Source of the DNA: Monocercomonoides exilis
Taxonomy: Eukaryota > Preaxostyla > Oxymonadida > Polymastigidae
DNA: 64,000 nucleotides
Assembly (NCBI GenBank): GCA_001643675.2
Contig: LSRY02000052.1
Span: forward strand, 496,001 to 560,000
Reading direction: 5' to 3'
The notes under the pieces were generated by a model, which saw only the letters and a program-made list of their open reading frames with translations, did not search any database and had not been told where the DNA came from. This document shows, one piece after another, positions 24,178 through 34,577 of the stretch. Each line of letters opens with the position of its first letter. Position 1 is the stretch's first letter. The position numbers and the translations under genes were made by a program.

Positions 24178-27100
24178 AACTATCATATTTATTATTGCAT
24201 GTGTTAAATTCACATGTATGCTTATGAGTTTGGAAAAAATATTTTTTGAGTTATCCCATTGACTGTGATTTTTTGAAAATGACAGATTTTCATTCCGCTA
24301 AAAAGATGAAAGTGCCGAAAATGAAAAATAACCAGAACAGTTTGCAACAAAGAAAAAATAAGTTACATGTATAAAAGATGAACTGAATCATTTTGTTGAA
24401 ACAGAAAAAATTATTAAAAGTGAGATTATCAAAAATAATAATTATTTATTTCTTCATTAATACAACACAACAAATAAAAATTTCAATATGGTAAGATGTG
24501 TTATATTCTGATGTATGAATATATGAATTATTATTTTTTAATTTTTGAAACTTGTCGAGATATATGAATTTTTTAAAAAAGTCCGGGTTTTTGATAAATT
24601 CCCGGGTTTCTGAACGATGATAATAAAGTTGAACAAAATTCACAAGTCAAAAAATTTTTTACCAGATTAAAAAGAACACAATTATAAACTTCTTATTTAA
24701 AACATCATTACATTCAAATTTTTGTATATGGATGGATTCAATATATATCAGCATATTAATAAATAAATTATTATCGTTCAATTTTATAAACTTGTCGTGC
24801 AATTTGATTTTTTTTAAAAAAAATGTTCGTGTTAAAAAAGTCCAGGTTTATATTATCACTCTATTGAATATTTTGATTTTGAAATTGATAACTTTTTCTT
24901 GATAACGCTGCTTCAAAATATGGGTTTTTAACATTTTCAGGTGATTTAAAATTGTTGTGTTCCTTTTTGAACAAAAAAACAAATAATTAAAAATTGAAAC
25001 CAATTATAAACGCAATACTTGCAGGAATAATATATCTATCAGATTTCTCTTAATAACTTGGATGCATTTCTTTTTTTGCATATCATTTTTTGACTAATTG
25101 TCTGATTTTGCGTGCCTTTTGTCATGACAAAAATAAGAAATAGTATCTTCTATAAAAACTGATTTGCACTCGTTTGTTGGAAACTCTGTTTTTTGTGGGA
25201 TTTTGCATAAACTTGCTGCATTTCTTGCAATTCATTCCTTCAAAAATTCCTTCGTTTCCACTTCACTTTTTGCTTCATCCGAATAATCATATGCACCAAT
25301 TGCATCTGAAACGGTGAGCACTGATGCACTGCCTGGAAACCATTTAACGTACTCTCTCTTTAGCATTTCCAGCGAAGGCCGATGTGCCCCTTCTCTGCTG
25401 AGCATTGCTTTCACAATCGAACACAGTCCTGAGCCGGAAATACTTCCACAATCTGGCCTTTCTCCATTCACAATCTTCTGCCCCGCCACCTCTGCTGGAT
25501 ACTCCCCAAACGGGATCTGGAGTGTCAAGCACTCCCACAGCATCATCCCTATTGAAAACACAACTGTCTTTTTCGTCGCATGGTTCTTTGTTCCATTCAT
25601 CAGTTCGGGAGCCTTCCACCTCAAGCATTCTTTTTTGAAATCATCCTCATCCTCAAACGCTGAAGAGGGAAGAGAATCTCTGTCATCATCATCATCACTT
25701 GCTGATGTGACAACGGTTGAGGAAGATATGGAGGATGAATCAGAATCATCTGATAAAAGGTCTGAGTGCATGACGATGCAAATAACCATGTGCTCGGAGA
25801 ACAATACAATGTGAGGGCTCAGATTAGATAATGACTGAAGTGGAACTTCACATTCTTTGAAGGAGTGAAGCGCACCATTAGCTACCCAGAACAGAATCTG
25901 TGCAGCTGTCATCTCCCTCTCCTGCAGAGTGCATATCGCCATCTCCTTCTTCTCATTTCTCCCATGAATCAGCATGAACAATGAATCCCTCAAATCCACA
26001 ATCAATTTCTCATGAGGAGATGAGCATGCCATTGCATCCACCAAGTTCGACATGGATGAGGTGGTTGGACACAAACTCTCAGATCGAACAAATGTTGTGT
26101 CAGTATCTGAAGTGTCAGTTGTTGAAGTGGATGAAATAGATGGTGATGATGTTCTCTTTCTTGTTTCCTCCTCGATCTCCTTTTCATCAACCTTCTCAAG
26201 CACCCACTCTGGGATCTTGTCTGAGTCTCTCCCCAAAATATATTCAGTTGATCCACTCTCAGATAGAAGATGCTCTGATGATTCTGAGTGCTGCATCTGT
26301 TTCCCATATACTCTCTTCTTTATCCTCTCTTCATTCTTCTTCTCTGCCTCTCTTTCAGCTCTCCTCCACTGTTCCTCTGGTGACATCTCCATCGTCGTCA
26401 TCTCAATCAGTTTCGGGTCTTTCCTCACTGTGTCTTCTACAATCACTTCTAACTCTTCTGTTCTTTTCTTTTGCTTTCTCCATCGAACAACTAACAGAAT
26501 CGACGCAATCAAAACAATCAAAAACAAAATAACAAATACAACAGCAATGATTATAGCCCATGATGGATTTGCCCCTTTCTCTCCTTCAGCAACTCTTTCA
26601 TCTTGTTCTGGTTCAAACTTGCTTTTATTCTTCAGAATGAATGAATCTGTTGACGAAGGAGAATCAATGTTCCCAAACAGAATGCATATGCTCGCTTCTG
26701 TTTCAGCTGAAATCGAAGTCAAATTCTCACCTGGAATCACACCTCCAACTTCTTCTTCTGAGACAAAGCTCCTCTCCCCAAAGTCATACTTCTCGACAAA
26801 CTCCACATCTCCTGCTATAAATGTCAACTTGAATGATAAATTGCACGGTAGAAACAGTGTTCCCTCAAATTTTATAATGGCATTGCTTCCATTTTCAACT
26901 ACAGATACTCTGTTCAATACGGGAATAAAGAAAGGCGATGACCTTTCCCTTGCAACTCCACTAAGAGAACATCCATCATTCAACATCCAAAGAGATGTGT
27001 TTTTCTCTTGCCCATCTCCTCCTTTCAAACTGGAAATTGTCAACGAGGCCGAATCGCAGCAGATAATGTTTCGGCGAAGAGATGGATATTTCCGAATAAA

Positions 27101-30100
27101 AGGATTATTGTCAAAGAATTCTCCTTTCTCAATTGTCATATTTCCGGCCGAGATAGACAATCCACCCAATGAAGAAGTCGAAATTGAAACGTCCTTCATT
27201 GTTATTGTTGAATTTGATGAATGGACAAGTGATCCATTCCACTTACATGTTTCTTCAAAAGAATTTATTCCTTCGCTCTTTCTGTCTTTTGTTAGCAATC
27301 CTTCAAATTCGCACATGCGCATCGAAGCATCAATCGCATTTCCAATCTTCATCATGCTCCCTTCTTCAGACTTTGAAAAGCAGTCTGAGCAAGAGCAGTT
27401 TGAAAGAACTATCTGAGCAGAGGAAGAAGAAGCTGAAAGAATAGAAGCACCTTCTGAGTTCCTTGAACAGTTATTGAACGAGGAGATTGTTATTGAAACA
27501 GTTCCTGAAGTCGAATCGCTTATTGAAACGATACATCCTTCAAATAACTCCAATTCATTCACAGTCAGTCCATTAAGTGCAATCCTTTCACAGTTGCCAA
27601 TCTCAAACACATTGGTTGTTGCCTCAATATGTTCCAACTTCACATTCGTCAACGATATCTCTTCTCCACAAAATAGAAAAGAAGGCTTCTTAGATGAAAG
27701 CATCGAAATCGTGCAGTTATCAACATGCAGAATTCCATTTTCGATGTTCAACAAGGTTGAGTTCAGAAAAGCAGGCCGAGTGCCATCAGATTGTTCAACT
27801 GATGAAAAATCAACAAACAAAAGAGAAAGTTGGCCATTTGCTTCATGAATGACTGAGCTGCCCGAATACGAAAATGACCAATAAAAATTGAATTTCACGT
27901 TCTCAATCCGAACTCTCTCTGACGTTGTGAAGATGCTTTCCTCATCGTTGGCAATTGTTGAGTTCAAGCACACAAAAGCTGATGAAGGTGATTGAAGTGA
28001 GCGGATGCTAACATCTTGAATATTGCACGCACCAGCAATAGCAGTTTGCTCCATGATCAGCAGCTGAGAGTAACGCGACGGAACGATATGTTTCACTCCC
28101 ACATTCAACGACTCGCAAGGTACATTAAACTCTCCACATTGTTTGTTGTCTGCGCGATTATCCGCGATAGCTGAGACAAATATCGTCTCGCTCTGATATT
28201 TCACAACCCTCAGCAAAAGATCTTCTTCGTCCAGAAAAGAATCTGTTATGCAGCCCCATACTGCCAGTTCCTTCACAAATGGCAATCTGAAATCCAGCAA
28301 AAATTGCTCATCAACAATTTGTGTTTCGATTGAGTGACATCTCACATACGCATCTCTCCCTCTAAGCGCAGAGTTATCTCTGAACGTGATATTTGACAGA
28401 ACAAAATTCAATGGCTGCTCAACTGTCGAGGTGAATTCCAGAAACAGCCACCCACCTCTTCCTGTAGTGGAGCAGAAGCACTCAGAAATTGTACAAAATA
28501 AGCAGTCAAAGCTTCCTCCCTCATTTAACACACAAAACATCCCTCCACCCTTTTCACATTTCGATCCGCCGCATCTCTTCATTGTTGTGTTTCTAACAAC
28601 CAATTTCAATTGCTCTTCATCATTTTCGTTCCGGATGATTGGGTTATCATCAGTTGTGTTCTGAATGACTTCTTCAAATACACTCCACTCAATAACAATA
28701 TCTTGTTCAGCTTTATTTTTTACTCTTTTTGAACTCTTTGATATGCTCAATCCACTTGCTCCTTCCAGCTGAATGCTCTTCATCGTCAAATTTTTCATAT
28801 TCAAAATTGTTGTTGGATGTGCGGAAATAATATCTTTTGAAAAGCTAAGTGATTGCATTGATACAAATTCCAACTGAATCATTCCTCCATCTGTCTTTAT
28901 CAGCACAAAGTTAATAATTTCTTCTTCTCTGCTTTCTTCATTTTTGTTGAATGAACAGTCTTTCAGAGTCAACAAGCCTTCGCTTGAGCCAACTTGCAAC
29001 AAAACATTGACTTCACTTGTGAATGACGATGGAATCATTAACTTTATCAATTCGAAATTGGTAATACCCTGAATCTTCATTGCCGTTCCTTCTGCTCCTT
29101 CAAGCGATGAAACACATTCCAAAGAGCACATGCTGCTCTTATCCGATTTCACTGAAATACCACTTATCTCAACACTTTTCTGAAGAATCCCCTTTCCAAT
29201 AATGTTTATGCTCCTTTCATTTCCTTCAAGAATTCGCCCCAAGGAATAATCAATTGACAGGCAAGGATAATCTGACAATCCGCAAATACACACATCTCTT
29301 CCTTCGCTCCCAATAAATATATCTGGTCCAAATGTTCGCCAGAAATAAACCAATGGAATTGCATTTGTTGTGTCGTTTCCATCAAAGCCTCTCAAAGAAT
29401 CCAATGAAATATCAGAAAGATGCTCTGACACAAATGGAAGAGATGTGTTTGTGATGCTCTTTGTCAAGTTTGATGATTCAACAAAAAGATCATTTCCATA
29501 TTTGGCAGTATTTGGATTATCGACATCAAACACCGGTAATGATATCACAAACGAAGGATCGCTATCCATCAACTTCAATGCCATTCCTCCTCCAAAGCCT
29601 GTCTTCACTTCTTCATCTGGTGCTGTGCATCCTGTAAATGTGCATGAAATAATATCCACCTGGGCATTCCCTTTCATCTGTGTGAAAATTGCACCTCCTA
29701 TGCCTCCATCAGATAGCACGGAGCATCCATCAAATGCGCATTCTTTAATAAATATTTGTGCGTTTTCATTATCTATATTGCTATTATCAACGCTTATGCA
29801 CCCTCCACATCCTGCAGTTCTATCCATCTCCGTGATATCGCATTTTGTTGCATTCAAATATTTGACACTTTTGCATTCAATCAAACATCCATTTTGCTCG
29901 CCATTTCCTGAAAAGTTGCTTTCAATGATTTCAATCAAAGGCACAGCCCCGCTTCCTCCATCACAAATTATTGCGCTTGTCTGCCATTTGATCCCAATCT
30001 CAAACACATTGCTAATCGTCACTTTGCCTCCTTCTATTTTCACAAAGGATATATCTAATTGGCTTTCCGTTGCAGAAATGCCACAATCCTGAATTGTCAA

Positions 30101-33100
30101 TTTGTTGAAAATGCAATGGAATATGCTTTCATAAAATCCTATTCTTTCTGCAACAGAAAACACCACCTTGCCAAACGTTGTTCGACAGTGCGTCTCGAAT
30201 ATTCCACTTTGTGAACCAGAAATGTCTGTTCCAATCTCATAATTTGAGGAACTTCCTTCTCCAGTCATACTCCACTCATTTGAATCCATCTTCAATTCTT
30301 CTCCAAATGAAAAAGGCGGATGCAGCTTGATTGACTTGTTTTTGCCGGAAAATCTGAATCCAACTGCATTTGTTATTGTGCTGCACGGAACTTGAGCATG
30401 CCCACAACCACTGAAATCATGAGCGTCTTCTCCACCCACGTGGCAAGGGGATGTGAAGTTGTTCCACAGATAAACCACGAGCGGTATTTCGTATATTTCA
30501 TTTGTTGTTGAGCGCTCAAATCCATTCAGCTTATCCAACCCATTCACATCAACATCGAAGCAAAATGTTGCTGAATTTGTCACATCCCTCAAATCAAATG
30601 CATTCAAAAACACATCCTTCCCTTTCCTTCCCGAACATCCATCAAATCTCATGCTCTTCAACACAAAATCTGATGCCCCCTCATCCAGGTTCAAATATAT
30701 CCCTCCTCCTAAACCTCTGCTGCCATCAACATTTGAAGATGCTTCACAATTCGAAATGCATATCTTTTTCGCATGTTCATTTTCATTTTCATTGATTGAA
30801 AGGGATTCTGTCGCATTGCAAATACTGAAATGTGATCCACTTTTCATCTGCACACATAATCCTCCTCCATTTCCTCCCTCACTTTTGCATGAGTGTATGT
30901 TTCCTTCTTCAAACACCAAAGAACAGCCGCTTTCAAGTGTGCATTCAATTGCTCCCCCATTTTTACCTTTTACTGCAAAGTTCGAAATATCAGTTCGAAT
31001 TATTTCTATTATCTTTGCATTTGATGTGGAGATAAGACATGAGGATGCTATTCCTTCAGATGAGGCAATGGAAGAAACATCACTGTCGCTCATTTGAAGA
31101 GAAGCTTTGCTTTTCACTTCAATTAATCCTGATGCATAACTTGTTCCAACTCCATTCATTTGAACATTAATTAACTCAGCCTTTGCACTGCTTCCGGATA
31201 ATGAGATCAACGGATTATTGCTCAAAGTGATTGATGAAGCAGAAAATGAATCAATAGCCAAGATGCCAGACTCGACAGATAAGAAAAGAAATGTCAATTC
31301 TGATGTTGGATTTTGAAGTGAAAGAGAAGATTGAGTTAGATTGAGTGATGAAGATGAAGTGGACGAAATAAAAGTGGAGTGCGATGAAAGGGAAGATGGA
31401 AGAGAAAAGATTAGATTTGATAATTCTGTTTCAACACTTGCAATGACCATGGCTGAATTGGATGTTTCGCTTGCATCAGAGACGGTCAAACCACTTTGAT
31501 CATCGTTTCCTCTGATTTCATGCTTTTGATCAGAGAAGGCCAATTCATCACCCATTGAAATCATTCCGTTCACAGAAACTTTCTTTTCTCCTGTTAGCCT
31601 TGCGAGTGAGTGCTTCAAAGTTAAACAAGGGAATTGGACAATTCCACAATGAGAATGGTCAGATGCCTTGAAATTGCTTACATATATTTCTGTTGGGTTG
31701 GGAAGGAGATAGATGCACAGAGGGATGGCAACGCTTGTGTTTCCATTTTCATATCCTCGAACTTTATCAAAAGAATCCAAAGAGGCTGTGACACATTGAA
31801 TCTTTTGTGATTTTGCTGTGACTTCCAGATTCGGAGAAATGGCAAAGATGTCATTCCCCCATTTGGCTGTGTTCGTGCCAAACGAAGAGGAGATCAGGAA
31901 ATTGGGATTTTCATTCAATAATCGAAGAAGGATTCCTCCCCCAAATCCATTTGATGCAGAGCAATAGCACCCATCAAAAGATCCGCTTTTCACTTTCACT
32001 TCATTCGCATTTCCAACACACAGCATCATCGATCCCCCATCATCCGATGTTCTGCTTCCACATCTTTCAAAGGTACAAGAATTCATATCAATATTGGCCT
32101 TACCATTGGAAAACTGCATCACAGCTGCTCCGCTTGTTGTCCTTTCAATTCCATTAAAGGTGCATTCTGAAAGCGTCAACGTGACTTCATTTGTTGAAGA
32201 AAGTGAAAATAACGAAGTTGTGGAGATAGTCTTTGCCCAGTTCACACTATCCATCTGAAACATCCCATTCTGAACATTTATCAATTCCGTTGAAAAAGCT
32301 GTTTCTGAAGATTGCCCACTTCCAGCAGATATGTTCAGCCTGTTAATATGCATCTCTCCTTCTCCAGTAATCTCGAATATTCTCGAATGACAATTATTTT
32401 TATTTGAAGAGTGATGTTCGAGAGAAAAATCCCTTATTGTTAACGCTCCTGTTGACACTGAAAAAAGGCTCATCAAAGATGCTTTTAATTGTGCCCGCAC
32501 AACGATATTCATCTCTGATTGTCCACATATTGTGACCCTGTTCTCTCCACATTCTATCCATTTGGATTCAACAATAGTTCCTCCAAGAATTTCGATATTC
32601 TCCACATAGTCAGGAATAAGCTGCTTCAAACAATGACTGATAGTGTTGCATGGATAACTTTCATTAATTCCACAGGAAAATGCATCTCTTGCATTTGGCT
32701 GTGTTTGTGTTGAGGATATGAAACGAATTCTTCCTCCTTCATTCCGGAGCCATTCATTTCTGTTAAGACTATCACCACAAACATTACTCACTCGAATGGC
32801 ATTATGACTTGTTGTGAAACTGCTCAAATCAATTGAATTGCGATTTTGTGCATGAAGAAGAACATCGCATGCTCCCACAGCAGAATTATTATGAAAAAAA
32901 CAAAACAATATAATATTGCTTGTAGCTTGAACTTTCAAATGGATGGTTATTCCACCTCCATCAACGGCGTAATTATTCAGGAATAAGCAGTTTGTCACAA
33001 CTGGAGAAATCATCATTCCCCACATTTGAATTCCACCACCAGTGGGAGAAGAAACATTTGAAGTTGAGCAGTTTATAAATGAACAGTCAGCAATGACATC

Positions 33101-34577
33101 TCCTGAAGTGAGAACACTTTTGTACCCAATTGATATCCCACCACCATCATTGCCCACATGGCAATTTCTAAACGAGTTATTTCCAACAATATACGTTGAC
33201 TGAGGTGTTGCAATGCAAATTGCTCCTCCTGCCTCATTAAAACTTTCATTTGGTGCTTGGCAATTCAAAAATATAGAGTTTCTAATTGAAATCCTTGAAA
33301 TAGATTCGGTGAATATTGCACCTCCTCTTCCATTTCGAGCGATATTTCCTTGAAAAAGGCAGTTTGAAAGAGAAAGCGTGGATGCGCTGTTCCCTGTTAT
33401 CGAAATGGCTCCTCCATGTGTTGTTGAGTTGCAATCAATCCATTCTGAATTGTTTAGGGATATCGAATCTGGAGTGTCTATCCTGTTTTGTCTATTATAT
33501 CCATCATTTCTATCTTTGTTTCCAAGAACAGAAGTGTTTTGACAATTAAAATGAACAACACCTTTAAGTCCAGGAATCATCGTTCCAAAAAACGCGTTTT
33601 CTGTTGACATTAGCTTGCAATTTTCAATGTTGCTTTCTTCTATCCATCTGACAATTGTTCTGGAGTTCTCCATTTGCAGTGGTTTGTCTTCTCGAGTGAT
33701 GTTGCATATGATTGAATTATGAACTGAATAAGAATGGGCATTTTCTCCATAGACCATCCCTCTTCCACTGAATCTTTGATCGAAAATTTTGCAATCATCA
33801 ATTAACACTGATGATTTTTTCCCTGTCACAAAGCAAATTGGTTGATTCGATTTGCAATTTGGTCCATTCTGAAACATGAAACTTCTGAAGTTAAGTGAGG
33901 ATTCATGAGTTGAAAATGAAACAGGTGAAATCTCTGATTTGATTAACGAACTCGAATCAATTCTTATGAATGAGTTTCTGTCAATAACAAAAAGACATTC
34001 GCTTTTCAATTGCTCGTAGATTATTCCAATTAGAGAACATGAGGCATTGTGTGCATTCCACGTTCCTGCTACAGTTGATGCTTGATGAATGCAATCTTTT
34101 TTGTTCAGAAGCTCGCCTTTCAAACAAATGCATTCTGAAACTTTCTCAGTGAATAATGTCGATTGACTTTGAAAAAGTTCGTTATTGATGAAATGTTTTT
34201 GTTTTTTTATTTCTCTTGCTTCAAAATTGCTTCTATGTTCAGAAAAAACAGTGTTTCCTCCGCTGAAATCAACTATATTGCAATAATGAAAATGCAGAAA
34301 TATCAAATAAAAAAAAGAAATTTTCATGTTTTGAAATATGGACCAAACCAAATTTCATATTTTTTTGAAATGCATTTTTCATTTTTTCTTTCTTTGGAAA
34401 AATAAGTGAAAAAAAAAATCACACATTATTGTTTTGGAAATTATTTTTTCTCAATTTGGTTTTTTTCATTCATTAAACCAAAAATAATTCAATTTCGTAA
34501 TTTAATAATTCGATTTCGAAATGATAAAATTATTTATTTGTGGAGCGAATGACTCTGTTTTGTGCTTCAAATTCTCA
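24178..34577 (-). repeat. Right arm of giant inverted repeat (about 10.4 kb)
   Basis: Reverse complement of 13598-24000, ending at CTTCAAATTCTCA (34577). It is three bases shorter because three homopolymers are one base shorter than in the left arm. Immediately outside, the sequence no longer resembles the DNA left of 13598, so the border is sharp. No target-site duplication is evident at the outer borders. Confidence 0.95.
25232..34327 (-). CDS. Beta-helix surface receptor with transmembrane helix and pseudokinase tail (intact copy)
   Basis: An uninterrupted frame of 3031 codons starts at the ATG whose first base is 34327, just before a signal peptide (MKISFFYLIFLHFHYC). An open frame of eight codons upstream lacks an ATG. 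Residues of about 30-2550 form a Cys-, Gly- and Asn-rich ectodomain with repeated beta-helix turns (GGAIFTES, GGGISIGYK, NCTFxGC-like), typical of pectate-lyase-fold or Pmp-like surface proteins. A single membrane span near residues 2590-2612 (WAIIIAVVFVILFLIVLIAS) is followed by a basic patch. The roughly 415-residue tail contains a kinase C-lobe remnant: RWKAPELMNG (APE), FSIGMMLWECLTLQIPFGEY and HRPSLEMLK. No glycine loop, HRD or DFG is visible; an acidic Ser/Asp stretch lies where the catalytic loop should be. It is therefore probably a pseudokinase receptor. Ligand unknown. Its mirror copy is at 13848-22945. Confidence 0.88.
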   Translation of the reverse strand: MKISFFYLIFLHFHYCNIVDFSGGNTVFSEHRSNFEAREIKKQKHFINNELFQSQSTLFTEKVSECICLKGELLNKKDCIHQASTVAGTWNAHNASCSLIGIIYEQLKSECLFVIDRNSFIRIDSSSLIKSEISPVSFSTHESSLNFRSFMFQNGPNCKSNQPICFVTGKKSSVLIDDCKIFDQRFSGRGMVYGENAHSYSVHNSIICNITREDKPLQMENSRTIVRWIEESNIENCKLMSTENAFFGTMIPGLKGVVHFNCQNTSVLGNKDRNDGYNRQNRIDTPDSISLNNSEWIDCNSTTHGGAISITGNSASTLSLSNCLFQGNIARNGRGGAIFTESISRISIRNSIFLNCQAPNESFNEAGGAICIATPQSTYIVGNNSFRNCHVGNDGGGISIGYKSVLTSGDVIADCSFINCSTSNVSSPTGGGIQMWGMMISPVVTNCLFLNNYAVDGGGITIHLKVQATSNIILFCFFHNNSAVGACDVLLHAQNRNSIDLSSFTTSHNAIRVSNVCGDSLNRNEWLRNEGGRIRFISSTQTQPNARDAFSCGINESYPCNTISHCLKQLIPDYVENIEILGGTIVESKWIECGENRVTICGQSEMNIVVRAQLKASLMSLFSVSTGALTIRDFSLEHHSSNKNNCHSRIFEITGEGEMHINRLNISAGSGQSSETAFSTELINVQNGMFQMDSVNWAKTISTTSLFSLSSTNEVTLTLSECTFNGIERTTSGAAVMQFSNGKANIDMNSCTFERCGSRTSDDGGSMMLCVGNANEVKVKSGSFDGCYCSASNGFGGGILLRLLNENPNFLISSSFGTNTAKWGNDIFAISPNLEVTAKSQKIQCVTASLDSFDKVRGYENGNTSVAIPLCIYLLPNPTEIYVSNFKASDHSHCGIVQFPCLTLKHSLARLTGEKKVSVNGMISMGDELAFSDQKHEIRGNDDQSGLTVSDASETSNSAMVIASVETELSNLIFSLPSSLSSHSTFISSTSSSSLNLTQSSLSLQNPTSELTFLFLSVESGILAIDSFSASSITLSNNPLISLSGSSAKAELINVQMNGVGTSYASGLIEVKSKASLQMSDSDVSSIASSEGIASSCLISTSNAKIIEIIRTDISNFAVKGKNGGAIECTLESGCSLVFEEGNIHSCKSEGGNGGGLCVQMKSGSHFSICNATESLSINENENEHAKKICISNCEASSNVDGSRGLGGGIYLNLDEGASDFVLKSMRFDGCSGRKGKDVFLNAFDLRDVTNSATFCFDVDVNGLDKLNGFERSTTNEIYEIPLVVYLWNNFTSPCHVGGEDAHDFSGCGHAQVPCSTITNAVGFRFSGKNKSIKLHPPFSFGEELKMDSNEWSMTGEGSSSNYEIGTDISGSQSGIFETHCRTTFGKVVFSVAERIGFYESIFHCIFNKLTIQDCGISATESQLDISFVKIEGGKVTISNVFEIGIKWQTSAIICDGGSGAVPLIEIIESNFSGNGEQNGCLIECKSVKYLNATKCDITEMDRTAGCGGCISVDNSNIDNENAQIFIKECAFDGCSVLSDGGIGGAIFTQMKGNAQVDIISCTFTGCTAPDEEVKTGFGGGMALKLMDSDPSFVISLPVFDVDNPNTAKYGNDLFVESSNLTKSITNTSLPFVSEHLSDISLDSLRGFDGNDTTNAIPLVYFWRTFGPDIFIGSEGRDVCICGLSDYPCLSIDYSLGRILEGNERSINIIGKGILQKSVEISGISVKSDKSSMCSLECVSSLEGAEGTAMKIQGITNFELIKLMIPSSFTSEVNVLLQVGSSEGLLTLKDCSFNKNEESREEEIINFVLIKTDGGMIQLEFVSMQSLSFSKDIISAHPTTILNMKNLTMKSIQLEGASGLSISKSSKRVKNKAEQDIVIEWSVFEEVIQNTTDDNPIIRNENDEEQLKLVVRNTTMKRCGGSKCEKGGGMFCVLNEGGSFDCLFCTISECFCSTTGRGGWLFLEFTSTVEQPLNFVLSNITFRDNSALRGRDAYVRCHSIETQIVDEQFLLDFRLPFVKELAVWGCITDSFLDEEDLLLRVVKYQSETIFVSAIADNRADNKQCGEFNVPCESLNVGVKHIVPSRYSQLLIMEQTAIAGACNIQDVSIRSLQSPSSAFVCLNSTIANDEESIFTTSERVRIENVKFNFYWSFSYSGSSVIHEANGQLSLLFVDFSSVEQSDGTRPAFLNSTLLNIENGILHVDNCTISMLSSKKPSFLFCGEEISLTNVKLEHIEATTNVFEIGNCERIALNGLTVNELELFEGCIVSISDSTSGTVSITISSFNNCSRNSEGASILSASSSSAQIVLSNCSCSDCFSKSEEGSMMKIGNAIDASMRMCEFEGLLTKDRKSEGINSFEETCKWNGSLVHSSNSTITMKDVSISTSSLGGLSISAGNMTIEKGEFFDNNPFIRKYPSLRRNIICCDSASLTISSLKGGDGQEKNTSLWMLNDGCSLSGVARERSSPFFIPVLNRVSVVENGSNAIIKFEGTLFLPCNLSFKLTFIAGDVEFVEKYDFGERSFVSEEEVGGVIPGENLTSISAETEASICILFGNIDSPSSTDSFILKNKSKFEPEQDERVAEGEKGANPSWAIIIAVVFVILFLIVLIASILLVVRWRKQKKRTEELEVIVEDTVRKDPKLIEMTTMEMSPEEQWRRAEREAEKKNEERIKKRVYGKQMQHSESSEHLLSESGSTEYILGRDSDKIPEWVLEKVDEKEIEEETRKRTSSPSISSTSTTDTSDTDTTFVRSESLCPTTSSMSNLVDAMACSSPHEKLIVDLRDSLFMLIHGRNEKKEMAICTLQEREMTAAQILFWVANGALHSFKECEVPLQSLSNLSPHIVLFSEHMVICIVMHSDLLSDDSDSSSISSSTVVTSASDDDDDRDSLPSSAFEDEDDFKKECLRWKAPELMNGTKNHATKKTVVFSIGMMLWECLTLQIPFGEYPAEVAGQKIVNGERPDCGSISGSGLCSIVKAMLSREGAHRPSLEMLKREYVKWFPGSASVLTVSDAIGAYDYSDEAKSEVETKEFLKE

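Noticed and set aside
25314-34405. Numerous plus-strand open frames inside the right arm, including one of 454 codons (26052-27416)
   Set aside because: They lie antisense to the continuous 3031-codon receptor frame, which has signal peptide, membrane span and kinase tail. Their mirror images occur antisense in the left arm. They are shadows.
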